From: Gammaproteobacteria bacterium
Lineage (GTDB): Bacteria; Pseudomonadota; Gammaproteobacteria; Steroidobacterales; Woeseiaceae
Assembly (NCBI GenBank): GCA_029865385.1
Contig: JAOUGX010000026.1
Coordinates: 1-40,129, forward strand
Length of the DNA: 40,129 bases
Direction: 5' to 3'
The position numbers and the translations under genes were made by a program. The stretch's first letter is position 1. Each line of letters begins with the position of its first letter. This document shows, one piece after another, positions 8,099-16,191 of the stretch. The notes beneath the pieces are model-generated. The model ran no database searches, was not told the origin of the DNA, and saw nothing but the letters and a program-made list of their open reading frames with translations.

Positions 8099-9121
8099 CT
8101 ATGCTGCCAGCGAAGCGGTTCGCTGCTGAGTGCTGCAGCGCTGCACGGCTGAATTCATGATGCGGCCGATAAGCGATGTGTACTCAACACCGATCATGGT
8201 TGCCATGATAGGAAGATCCGAATGTTCCGGATGAATTCCGGCCAGCGGATTCACTTCGATGAAACTGACCTGCCCCTGGTCATCCAGCCGAACATCGATT
8301 CGGCCGGCGTCCCGGCAACCGAGTGCACGCCAGGCGCGAACGGCCAGCGACTCGACCTCCCGCCTGAGCTTGCCGGAGGGCAGCAACTTGTACTTGACCA
8401 GCTCCTCGCAATTTTCCTTGTTGTTGTAGGAGTAGACCTCGGCATCCGCATCCGGCAACAACTCGATTTCGAGGGTTGCCAAAGCAGCGGCTTTCCTGCC
8501 CGTGCCCAGAATGCCAACCGTGAACTCGCGTCCCGGCAGAAATCGCTCGACGAGAACAGGTTGCTTGTATTCCTTCAGAAGCTTGCGGCAAACGTTCTGC
8601 AGTTCTGTCGCATTTGTGATCTTCGAATTGGCGCTGATGCCTTTGCCGGTGCCCTCTGCAATGGGCTTCGCGAACAAGGGATACGGCAGGTTTACGTTCT
8701 TGAGACATGCGAGATCGTGCACGACCGCATAGTCCGGCGTAGCAACGCCTGCGGCACGAACGACATCCTTGGTCATGCCTTTGTGCAGCGTGAGCGCACA
8801 GGCCAGCGTATCCGAGAACACGTAGGGTATCTGGTAGGCGTCCAGCAGCGCCGGCACCTGCGCCTCGCGACCGATTCCGTGCATGCCCTCGCATATATTG
8901 AACACGAGGTCCCAGCGGTCTCCCGCGACCAGTCTTGCAGCAAGCTGTTTGACGTGACCGATACGGTCGACCCGGTAACCCAGCTTGACCAGCGCAGCCT
9001 CGATGCTCTCGATGGTGTCGGCGCGATCGAACTCGGCCGTTTCAATGTCGCTGAAGCCGGCTTCGAGGTAGGCATCGCGCAGGTCGTACGTCAGGCCTAT
9101 ACGCAATTCTGACGGGCTCAT
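8099..9121 (-). CDS. ATP-grasp amide ligase, D-Ala-D-Ala-ligase-like (first of pair)
   Basis: A 340-residue protein from ATG 9121, overlapping the kamA stop as ATGA. Domain order follows D-Ala-D-Ala ligase: an N-terminal domain with FNICEGMHG (74-82), the lid and lysine region YPLFAKPIAEGTGKGIS (147-163), LVERFLPGREFTVGIL (190-205), and the metal-binding end RIDVRLD (274-280) followed by FIEVNPLAGIHPEHSDLP with Glu289 and Asn291. The segment GIHPEHSDLP is typical of D-Ala-D-Ala ligase homologues of unknown substrate. Catalysis would be ATP-dependent amide bond formation in the cytoplasm. The position directly after lysine 2,3-aminomutase suggests that beta-lysine is one substrate; this is inferred, not shown. 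Confidence 0.87.
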   Translation of the reverse strand: MSPSELRIGLTYDLRDAYLEAGFSDIETAEFDRADTIESIEAALVKLGYRVDRIGHVKQLAARLVAGDRWDLVFNICEGMHGIGREAQVPALLDAYQIPYVFSDTLACALTLHKGMTKDVVRAAGVATPDYAVVHDLACLKNVNLPYPLFAKPIAEGTGKGISANSKITNATELQNVCRKLLKEYKQPVLVERFLPGREFTVGILGTGRKAAALATLEIELLPDADAEVYSYNNKENCEELVKYKLLPSGKLRREVESLAVRAWRALGCRDAGRIDVRLDDQGQVSFIEVNPLAGIHPEHSDLPIMATMIGVEYTSLIGRIMNSAVQRCSTQQRTASLAA

Positions 9122-10422
9122 GAGCGTTCTCCCGTGGCAACCTGAACCGGTGTGCCACTATCCGGATAGCGGTAGGTGCCGCCGTCGTAGCTGTTCAACA
9201 GCAGGTCGCCATTCTCGTAACCAACGACATAGTCCGGTGCCAGCGGGATCTTGCCGCCGCCGTTCGGCGCATCGACAACAAAGGTCGGCACCGCATAGCC
9301 CGTTGTATGCCCGCGCAAGCCACGAATCAGTTCGACGCCCTTCGATACCGGCGTGCGGAAATGAGCAGAACCCGAGATCGGATCACACTGATACAGGTAG
9401 TAGGGTTTCACCCGGATCTTCAGCAGCCCGTGCATCAGTTGTTTCAAGGTGTCGACGCTATCGTTCACCTCCTTCAACAGGACGGTCTGGCTGCCCAGCG
9501 GAATACCGGCATCGGCCAATCGCCCGCAAGCTTCCGCCACTTCCGGGGTCAGCTCGTCGGGGTGCGTGAAATGCAGGCTCATCCAAAGCGGGTGATATCG
9601 CTTCAAGATGCGTGTCAACGACGGCGTGATACGCATTGGTTGCACCACCGGCTGCTTACTGCCTATGCGAATGAACTCGACATGCGGAATCTTTCGCAGG
9701 CGACGCAGGATGTATTCCAGCCGATCGTCGTCGAGACTTAAGGGGTCGCCACCGGAAATCAGTACGTCCCGAACTACCGGGGTCCGCTCGATGTAATCCA
9801 GCGCCAACTCGATATCCGTTTTCTTGACGCTGCGCTCGCCGACGGAACCGACCATGCGGGCCCGGGTGCAGTAACGGCAGTAGACCGAACAGAAATTCGT
9901 GACCAGCAGCAATACGCGATCCGGGTAGCGGTGCACCAGGCCCGGCACCGGGCTGTGCGAGTCCTCGCCAAGCGGATCTTCGTTCTCGCCGCGGCCTGTC
10001 TCGTACTCGCCCAGCACGGGCACGACCGTTCGGCGCAGGGCCTGGCCCGCGTCCCGCTGATCGAGCAGCGAGGCGTAGTATGGTGTTATGCCTACCGGCA
10101 GCGCGCCGGTATGGCGACGAATTGCGGAAATCTCTTCGTCGGAAAGCGTGATCATCCTCTCCAGGTCGGCAAGCGTGCGAACCCGGTTTCGGTTCTGCCA
10201 TCGCCAGTCGTTCCAGTCTTCGACTGTCGCGTCCGGATAGCAGCGGCGCAGGAACTCCGCCGACCGCTCGGAAACGCGAAATTTCGCCCGCTCGCGTTTT
10301 GCGATGGTCTGGGCGAGGCGAACAGGAGGGATATTCTTGGATAGGGGGGGTTCAGAAGGGGCAGGACGACTTTCGGCCGCGCTCCCCGGAGGTTCTTCCG
10401 CGACGACTCTGGCGGTTTTCAT
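9118..10422 (-). CDS. kamA: Lysine 2,3-aminomutase (radical SAM, PLP)
   Basis: A 434-residue enzyme from ATG 10422, preceded by AAGGA five bases upstream. It converts L-lysine to L-beta-lysine using an iron-sulfur cluster, S-adenosylmethionine and PLP. The radical SAM motif is C178-SVY-C182-RY-C185. The PLP lysine is Lys391 in PNGGGKIPL. Asp347 (QCDP) and Asp384 (VVDAP) match the two acidic residues that bind the lysine substrate in clostridial enzyme, which favours lysine over glutamate. HFRTPVSKG and GLRGHTTGY are near-identical family blocks. An N-terminal tail of about 40 Pro/Ser-rich residues is extra. It is too long, and in the wrong context, for EpmB of elongation factor P. It is the first gene of the five-gene operon. 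Confidence 0.93.
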   Translation of the reverse strand: MKTARVVAEEPPGSAAESRPAPSEPPLSKNIPPVRLAQTIAKRERAKFRVSERSAEFLRRCYPDATVEDWNDWRWQNRNRVRTLADLERMITLSDEEISAIRRHTGALPVGITPYYASLLDQRDAGQALRRTVVPVLGEYETGRGENEDPLGEDSHSPVPGLVHRYPDRVLLLVTNFCSVYCRYCTRARMVGSVGERSVKKTDIELALDYIERTPVVRDVLISGGDPLSLDDDRLEYILRRLRKIPHVEFIRIGSKQPVVQPMRITPSLTRILKRYHPLWMSLHFTHPDELTPEVAEACGRLADAGIPLGSQTVLLKEVNDSVDTLKQLMHGLLKIRVKPYYLYQCDPISGSAHFRTPVSKGVELIRGLRGHTTGYAVPTFVVDAPNGGGKIPLAPDYVVGYENGDLLLNSYDGGTYRYPDSGTPVQVATGERS

Positions 10423-10516
10423 TTCATTCCTTAGCGCTGCAGTTGGGCGACCTGCAATCGAAAACCGACCCGGCCCGTCGAGTCGTGCGGGATTTAGCCC
10501 GCCCTATTCGCGCGGT

Positions 10517-10544
10517 AATATATTTACAGACAAACGATTGTCAA
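10517..10544 (-). promoter_or_regulatory. Sigma-70-type promoter for the kamA operon
   Basis: On the minus strand, TTGACA (10544-10539) is followed by a 16-base spacer and TATATT (10522-10517). The -35 is a perfect consensus match and the -10 matches five of six bases. Transcription would start near 10510, giving a leader of about 90 bases before the kamA ATG at 10422. Confidence 0.75.
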
Positions 10545-10559
10545 CAAGTTTTTCTACGG

Positions 10560-10581
10560 CAGTGTGAAACATGTCTCACTG
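10560..10581. promoter_or_regulatory. Operator-like inverted repeat upstream of the kamA promoter
   Basis: CAGTGTGA (10560-10567) and TCTCACTG (10574-10581) are inverted with seven of eight matching positions around a six-base centre, AACATG. It lies 15 bases upstream of the kamA -35 in the divergent gap shared with the SulP gene, where a regulator could act on either side. The binding protein is unknown. Confidence 0.4.
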
Positions 10582-10749
10582 TGCGATTTTCGACTCGAAC
10601 CCGACTGTGGCACCGGGCGACCGGGAATCTGTGTTGACGCCCAGAATTGCGTTCGAGGGCCGCGATTTCAACAGTTTCGAAAATCATTGCCATGAATCGC
10701 CCCCGTCGCCAGACTTCGGACACCGACAGAAAGACATTGGCTTGGCAAA

Positions 10750-12399
10750 GTGATCCGGCACCTGAATTTTTCGAATCTGCGCAATGATCTGTTCGGCGGA
10801 CTGACTGCAGCGATCGTCGCGCTTCCCCTTGCCCTGGCATTCGGCGTTGCCTCCGGAGCCGGCCCTGTGGCCGGATTGTACGGGGCGATCTGCGTCGGTT
10901 TTTTTGCCTCGCTGTTCGGCGGTACGCCCAGCCAGATCTCCGGACCGACCGGTCCGATGACCATCGTCGCCGCAACGGTATTCACGCATTACGGATCGAA
11001 TCCCTCACAGGCTTTCACGATCGTGATGATGGCCGGCCTCTTCCAGATACTGTTTGGTTACCTGAAGCTGGGACGCTACGTAAATCTGATGCCGTACCCG
11101 GTCATCTCCGGCTTCATGAACGGGATCGGCTGCATACTGATCGTGCTGCAACTCACACCCTTGCTCGGCTATCCGGCCCTCGGCAACGTTATCAACGCCA
11201 TTACTGTCCTGCCTGCCGATTTCAGCGATCCGAACTGGCACGCCGTGAGCATAGGCCTCGTCAGTTTCGGCATCTGCCTGCTGCTGCCGTTCCGCGTAGC
11301 CCGAGTCGTGCCTCCGCCAGTACTGGCGATAGCCGCAGGAGTGGCGCTCGTCGCCATACTGCCCGGCGCACCGGTCATAGGCGAAATCCCGACAGCGCTT
11401 CCGACTCTGCATATGCCGGTCTTTGATTTCGCCGACCTGAACCAGATGCTGATCTTCGCCGCCGTGATCGGCGGCCTGGGCTCCATCGACAGCCTTCTGA
11501 CCTCGCTGGTTGCCGATAACGTCACCCGGGACTTCCACGATTCCGACAGGGAGCTGACCGGCCAGGGCATTGGTAACCTGGTTTCCGGACTGCTCGGCGG
11601 CATTCCGGGGGCTGGCGCCACCATTCGCACGCTGAGCAATATCCGTGCCGGTGGTCGCACCCCACTGTCAGGCATGTTCCATGCCGTCGTCCTGCTCCTT
11701 ATCGCCCTCGGGATGGGGCCGCTGGTCGCTTATATCCCGCATGCGGCATTGGCCGGCATCTTGCTGAAGGTTGGGATCGATGTCATCGACTGGCGATTCC
11801 TGCGGCGAATGCATCGCGCGCCACGGGCCGACCTCGTCACTATGCTTATCGTGCTGGCGCTAACGGTGTTCGTAGACGTCATAACGGCAGTGGCTGCCGG
11901 CATGATCTTCGCCAGCCTGCTGTTCGTCAAAGAAACCGCAGATCTGCAAATCGAGTCGATCCGGACGATCTCACATGCCGACAACGAACATCTGCTGACC
12001 GACGAAGAACGCGCGCTGTTCCAGCGCTGCGGCGGCAAAGCGCTGATCCTGCACCTTTCCGGGCTGATGAGCTTCGGTGCGGCCAATGAGCTGGTGAGGC
12101 GAATGTCGCGTATCAGCGACTACGAAGTTCTGATCATCGATCTGCTTGATGTACCGAAAGTCGATGGCAGTGCCGCACTGGCACTGGAGGAAATAATGCA
12201 ATCCGCGGCACGCGCCAAACGGCAGGTTATCATCGTCGGTCTGAATTTCGCCGTTGCCAGACTGCTGGCGCGGCTCGGCATCCTGGATCTCGTGCAGGAA
12301 ACCCACCGGGTCACTACGCGACACGAAGCCGTGTCCAGGGCTGTTTCTATCGTCGAGGCCCGACATTTGCCTGTGGATGCTTATTCGCCACAAATCTGA
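10750..12399 (+). CDS. SulP-family anion transporter with STAS domain
   Basis: A 549-residue inner-membrane transporter beginning with GTG at 10750. The N-terminal two thirds contain the SulP membrane core, with LFGGLTAAIVALPLALAFG near residue 14, the SGPTGPMT loop (about 74-81), and GLGSIDSLLTSLVADNVTR, all typical of SulP carriers. The C-terminal part (about 440-540) is a STAS domain with VLIIDLLDVPKVDGSAALALEE. SulP proteins carry sulfate, bicarbonate or other anions, often with sodium or protons. The sequence does not fix the substrate. The MscS gene follows after 73 bases in the same direction. Confidence 0.9.
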   Translation: MIRHLNFSNLRNDLFGGLTAAIVALPLALAFGVASGAGPVAGLYGAICVGFFASLFGGTPSQISGPTGPMTIVAATVFTHYGSNPSQAFTIVMMAGLFQILFGYLKLGRYVNLMPYPVISGFMNGIGCILIVLQLTPLLGYPALGNVINAITVLPADFSDPNWHAVSIGLVSFGICLLLPFRVARVVPPPVLAIAAGVALVAILPGAPVIGEIPTALPTLHMPVFDFADLNQMLIFAAVIGGLGSIDSLLTSLVADNVTRDFHDSDRELTGQGIGNLVSGLLGGIPGAGATIRTLSNIRAGGRTPLSGMFHAVVLLLIALGMGPLVAYIPHAALAGILLKVGIDVIDWRFLRRMHRAPRADLVTMLIVLALTVFVDVITAVAAGMIFASLLFVKETADLQIESIRTISHADNEHLLTDEERALFQRCGGKALILHLSGLMSFGAANELVRRMSRISDYEVLIIDLLDVPKVDGSAALALEEIMQSAARAKRQVIIVGLNFAVARLLARLGILDLVQETHRVTTRHEAVSRAVSIVEARHLPVDAYSPQI

Positions 12400-12472
12400 A
12401 ACAATGCCGCGGACCGATCCGCACGGTATTCGTCAGATCGAAATTCGTTAACAGGCCGGGGGCACGGGACAC

Positions 12473-13774
12473 TTGGACGAAAAAATCGCACACCTACTGG
12501 CTCTGGCCGATCAGTCCGTGCAAGGCATTCTCGAGTACCTGCGTCACCCCTCGATCATCTATCAGCTGCTGATGCTGGTCAGCTTCCTGATGATTGCCTT
12601 TGTCATATCGTGGTGGGTCGAACCGCGCCTCAAACGACGCGCCCAGGGCCTTGGAGGCACTTCCGGATTTCGCCGGGTCGTGCATGCGGTAATCGAACGC
12701 ACAGAGTGGGCCTTTTTCGTGCTCCTGACGGCCGGCGCCTACACGGCGAGCGGCATTGTCGGCTGGCCCGAGAAACAGCAACTGACGTCCAACGTTCTCC
12801 TGCTGGCGCTGGCATGGCTTGCGATTTCGGTGCTGTCGCACACGATAAACAGCCGCGCATTGCGAAATGTCCTCGCTGCCGCCGGCTGGGCATTTGTTGC
12901 CGTCACGATTCTCGGCATCAATGATGACGTCCGGGAACTGCTGCTTGCCGCCAATATCGGCGTCGGGCAACTGCAGATATCGCTTTGGTCGATTCTGCGC
13001 GGAACCATAGTTTTCGGCTTGCTGCTCTGGCTGGCTTACACCATCGGAAATTTCCTCGATCATCGTGTACAGCGATTCGAAGAACTGACTCCGTCGCTTC
13101 GCGTGCTTGTCGGCAAAATCCTGCGCATCTCCCTGGTCATCCTGGCCGGCATGGTCGCGATGTCCGCCCTGGAAATCGACCTTACGGTATTCACGGTTCT
13201 CTCGGGTGCCATCGGTGTCGGTATCGGTTTCGGCCTGCAGAAAGTGGTCTCGAATTTCATTTCGGGCATCATCATTCTCGCGGACCGGTCAATAAAGCCG
13301 GGCGATACGATTTCGCTCGGTGAGACCTTCGGCTGGATTCGCGAACTTCGTGCACGATTCGTGTCGGTGGTCACCCGTGACGGCCGCGAGTATCTGATAC
13401 CGAACGAGGACTTCATCACTCGCGAAGTCATTAACTGGTCATTTTCGGATGACCTGGTGAGGCTGGACGTACCTTTTGGCGTTTCCTACGACTCGGACCC
13501 ACACGTCGTGACCAATCTTTCCGTCGACGCGACGAACACGGTCTCGCGAATTGTTCAGGACCAGAAACCGGTTTGCTGGATGACTGGTTTCGGCGATTCA
13601 TCGCTCGATTTCGTCCTGAGGTTCTGGATTCGCGATCCACAGAACGGCCTGACCAATATTCGCGGCCAGGTCTTGCTGGCACTTTGGGATACGTTCAAGG
13701 AAAACAGCATAAAGATCCCGTACCCGCACCGCGAGGTCATCATGAAGGCGCCGTTGAACGCAACGACTGACTAG
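12473..13774 (+). CDS. MscS-family mechanosensitive channel
   Basis: A 433-residue inner-membrane protein starting with TTG at 12473. Several N-terminal transmembrane helices precede the conserved pore region, seen as GAIGVGIGFGLQKVVSNFISG, then ADRSIKPGDTI, which starts the beta domain of the cytoplasmic vestibule. The later YLIPNEDFITREVINWS is also a family block. MscS channels open under membrane tension and release solutes on osmotic downshock. It is longer than E. coli MscS (286 residues) because of extra N-terminal helices. Location behind SulP and opposite the kamA operon fits an osmotic or solute theme, but this is only suggestive. Confidence 0.9.
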   Translation: MDEKIAHLLALADQSVQGILEYLRHPSIIYQLLMLVSFLMIAFVISWWVEPRLKRRAQGLGGTSGFRRVVHAVIERTEWAFFVLLTAGAYTASGIVGWPEKQQLTSNVLLLALAWLAISVLSHTINSRALRNVLAAAGWAFVAVTILGINDDVRELLLAANIGVGQLQISLWSILRGTIVFGLLLWLAYTIGNFLDHRVQRFEELTPSLRVLVGKILRISLVILAGMVAMSALEIDLTVFTVLSGAIGVGIGFGLQKVVSNFISGIIILADRSIKPGDTISLGETFGWIRELRARFVSVVTRDGREYLIPNEDFITREVINWSFSDDLVRLDVPFGVSYDSDPHVVTNLSVDATNTVSRIVQDQKPVCWMTGFGDSSLDFVLRFWIRDPQNGLTNIRGQVLLALWDTFKENSIKIPYPHREVIMKAPLNATTD

Positions 13775-14026
13775 CGGTGATTGAACCCTATTCCCAAAGC
13801 CTCGGCACCGGAGTAAATTCAGTGTCGCGAGTCGGGCTGAATTCAGACTCTTATTAAGAATAAGAACAGGTCGCATACAGGCCGAAGCATCGCAGGTTCC
13901 AAGGAAGGGCAAAGCTGCCTGTCCCGCCGGGGCATCGCCTATCACCTTTCCTTGCGTGTGTGTTAATTGCGCGCAGCGCCACCGTAAGGCTGGCCGCGCG
14001 GATTCGGATGCGTGTGGAGAATTGTG
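13775..14026. other. Leader region with possible RNA structure
   Basis: Between MscS and the next gene. CAAGGAA (13900-13906) can pair with TTCCTTG (13948-13954), enclosing 41 bases with further short pairings such as AGG.GC/GCCT, and GCATCGC occurs twice (about 13887 and 13932). This could be a structured leader of the downstream gene. It does not match a riboswitch class I can identify. Confidence 0.3.
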
Positions 14027-15451
14027 ATGCGTTCAGAGACAGCTTTTTGGGTGACGATAACAGCGGTCGTATCGGTATTTGCCATAACGAGTGTTTCCGC
14101 CGCGGAAACTCGTAATCTGGCAGCGCCTGTTTACCCTGGCGCCGTGGCGGCCGTTCCAGCCGAGGGTGCGGAGGCCGCCGCGATCTACATCGGTACTTTC
14201 GGCGACATCAAGACGCTGGATTGCCAGGGTCGGAGGTCATCGACTGACTTTGCAGGCAGACCCATTAGTAACGAAGAGGCGGCCAATGCGAACCTTCAGG
14301 TCGGACCGTGGTGTTTTCTTGCCCGCGACCCCATCGACAAGGTGAAGGCGTTCTACGACAAGTCCATCGGTGCCATGCGTCCGCTGCAGGGCGAGGATGG
14401 GAAACACGGCTTCCAGGTATACGCCGAGCGCGCCTGGGCCGAGATTGACACTGATGCGGGGAAGACAAACGGATTTATCTACTCCGGTGTTTCCGTGCAC
14501 GCCCTTGCACCACCGCCGGTCAAGGGTCAAACGCCGCTGCCAGCCACCTACGGCGAGGGAATTCCAGGGCAGGAGGACTACCTGTTCTATTCACTATTCA
14601 AGCACCTCGGCCTGTTCCATCAAAGCGTCGCCTGGTACGGGCCTGAGCCAGGCAAGCGCGAGGTGGCAGACCTGGAAGCGATGTCCAGGAAATACGGTCA
14701 CCTCGAATCCGCTTTTTTTCAACACAAGGGCCCCGAGCTGAAGCCGGTGGATGAGTCCCTGCAAAAGCGCTATGGGGATCTGCAAGGCGAGCGCATGCAG
14801 GCCGCGATGATGGCCCCGGTTTCGGCCCGGCAGCAGCTTGCAGCCACCGCGCAACCGGCCCCCGCCGGCGAGTCCGCAGAAGATGCCGAGTTCAACCGCA
14901 TCATGCAGAAGAACCCGGAACTCGCAAACCGTTACATGTCGCTCACGCAGCAAGTGGGCGTACTCATGCAGCAAGGCAAATTCGACGAGGCGGATGAACT
15001 GCTGGATGAAATCGATGAGCTGGAACAAAGCAATCCGGAACTCGCCGCTTTAGCGGATAGGGACCAGGCTCGATCGGACAGCTTGAGTAAAGCCGGCAAG
15101 GCGCAGGAAGACGCAATCGATGCCGCCGGCAGCCAGCAGTTGGACAAAGCACTCTGGGGCACGGCGATGGAATACATCGAGGCCGTCGACAAAGAAGATT
15201 TCTACACGCTGATCGTGATCGATAATGCGTTGGCAAACTACGAGAAGGACTACACCCGCGATCGCGCACTGATTGATGGGGAAACCGCCGCCATGCTCCA
15301 TTGGGATTCTCGCGACTGGGGCATTCATTACGCACAGTCGAACGTCGGAGTCGTCTCGCCTGCAAGCGCGAACGAACCACCGGCCGAGGAGAAAAAAGAA
15401 AGCGTGACCGAGAAAGCAAAAGGCTTCCTCAACAAACTTAAGAAGCCGTAA
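14027..15451 (+). CDS. Periplasmic protein of unknown function with acidic helical C-terminal half
   Basis: A 474-residue protein. ATG 14027 is chosen because GGAGA at 14016-14020 lies six bases before it; the frame is open a little further. Residues 1-25 are a signal peptide with probable cleavage after VSA (AETRN follows). The middle part, about residues 40-230, has a globular pattern (DIKTLDCQGRRS, KVKAFYDKSIGAM, GYG-poor). From about 285 a Glu/Asp/Leu/Gln-rich stretch (LMQQGKFDEADELLDEID) looks helical or coiled-coil, resembling a TPR-like hairpin. The end is Lys-rich (EKAKGFLNKLKKP). I do not recognise the family. It is a single gene, convergent with the GNAT at 15597. Confidence 0.8.
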   Translation: MRSETAFWVTITAVVSVFAITSVSAAETRNLAAPVYPGAVAAVPAEGAEAAAIYIGTFGDIKTLDCQGRRSSTDFAGRPISNEEAANANLQVGPWCFLARDPIDKVKAFYDKSIGAMRPLQGEDGKHGFQVYAERAWAEIDTDAGKTNGFIYSGVSVHALAPPPVKGQTPLPATYGEGIPGQEDYLFYSLFKHLGLFHQSVAWYGPEPGKREVADLEAMSRKYGHLESAFFQHKGPELKPVDESLQKRYGDLQGERMQAAMMAPVSARQQLAATAQPAPAGESAEDAEFNRIMQKNPELANRYMSLTQQVGVLMQQGKFDEADELLDEIDELEQSNPELAALADRDQARSDSLSKAGKAQEDAIDAAGSQQLDKALWGTAMEYIEAVDKEDFYTLIVIDNALANYEKDYTRDRALIDGETAAMLHWDSRDWGIHYAQSNVGVVSPASANEPPAEEKKESVTEKAKGFLNKLKKP

Positions 15452-15596
15452 TAAGCGCGCATGCGCCGCGCGGCGCGGAGGAGCCGTGACCAAGACACCC
15501 ACATTGATCCGTTGGTTAAAGCGAAGCAATGGCGGATAGATGCGAACACAGGCAAGAATGGCGAGCCATCGCTGACGACGATAGATGCGTTCTACC

Positions 15597-16061
15597 TCAG
15601 CGCTTCATTTCTTCCAACTGACAGGACATCAGGTGATACTGATCGCGCAGCTCGAATCCCAGCGCCTCGTATAATTCCCGCGCGCGTCGATTGCTTTGCG
15701 CCACCTCGAGGTGCAGGGCCTTGACCTCGTCGATTCGCAATTGTTCGAGAACCTTCGTAAGCACTTTCCTGCCGATGCCCTTGCCACGGAATTCGGTAGA
15801 CAAAAAGAATTCGTCCACGAAGCCGTCCTTGCCGCCGAACTCGATGCTGTAACCGAGCGTTATCGCAATGTAGCCGGCCAGCTGATCGTCCGAGTAAATC
15901 CGCCAGATGTAACCGAAATCCGGCGTCATCAGCATTTCGGCAACCGCATTGCGCCGCGTCTGCTGATCCTGAACGACGCCCTCGAACTCATGGTACGCAC
16001 AGACCAGCGGAAGCAGGTCTTCGATGTGTCGAATAGTCGCAAGTCGGATTTCGATAATCAT
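15597..16061 (-). CDS. GNAT-family N-acetyltransferase
   Basis: A 154-residue protein starting at ATG 16061 (MIIEIRLATIRHIEDL). A TTG ten codons upstream is an alternative but adds no recognisable sequence. Motif A of GNAT enzymes is present as FFLSTEFRGKGIGRKVL, followed by ALHLEVAQSNRRARELYEALGF, which carries the conserved Asn and Tyr helix. The substrate is unknown; small GNATs of this type acetylate amines, amino acids or protein N-termini. It diverges from the porin gene, sharing a 130-base gap. Confidence 0.87.
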   Translation of the reverse strand: MIIEIRLATIRHIEDLLPLVCAYHEFEGVVQDQQTRRNAVAEMLMTPDFGYIWRIYSDDQLAGYIAITLGYSIEFGGKDGFVDEFFLSTEFRGKGIGRKVLTKVLEQLRIDEVKALHLEVAQSNRRARELYEALGFELRDQYHLMSCQLEEMKR

Positions 16062-16085
16062 TCTGTTTGGCGAAGCCGCAAATAT

Positions 16086-16113
16086 TTGCAACTGCTGTCA
16101 ATGATTGTATATA
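16086..16113 (+). promoter_or_regulatory. Candidate sigma-70 promoter for the porin gene
   Basis: TTGCAA (16086-16091), a 16-base spacer, and TATATA (16108-16113). It would give a leader of about 70 bases before the porin start at 16192. The hexamers are good but not perfect, so this is a candidate only. Confidence 0.5.
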
Positions 16114-16191
16114 GAGGCGCCCCCGTCGAGCCCCGACCAGAATAATTGGCCGGGCGGACCACCCTCGTCCCCGTCAGCTGCGGCTCTGAAA

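Larger units (their letters stand above)
10423..10749. other. Divergent intergenic region kamA / SulP
   Basis: These 327 bases separate the kamA operon (minus) from the SulP-MscS genes (plus). They hold the kamA promoter (10517-10544) and an operator-like inverted repeat (10560-10581). No convincing gene is present. No clear promoter was found for the plus-strand genes, although one must lie here. Confidence 0.6.

Noticed and set aside
9118-10422. KamA homologue read as EpmB of the elongation factor P pathway
   Set aside because: EpmB lies with EpmA and EF-P genes and is about 340 residues; here the protein is 434 residues and sits with ATP-grasp ligases, GNATs and a deacetylase.
4776-10422. 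Operon read as a cell-wall or toxin-immunity system
   Set aside because: The ligases resemble D-Ala-D-Ala ligase, but no murein genes are nearby and no secretion or toxin domain is present.
13861-13970. Possible c-di-GMP-I (GEMM) riboswitch
   Set aside because: GGGCAAAGC resembles part of the consensus, but the conserved GCA-AGGGCAAACC and GGGACGCAAAGCC blocks are not in the right order or spacing. A covariance-model search would decide.
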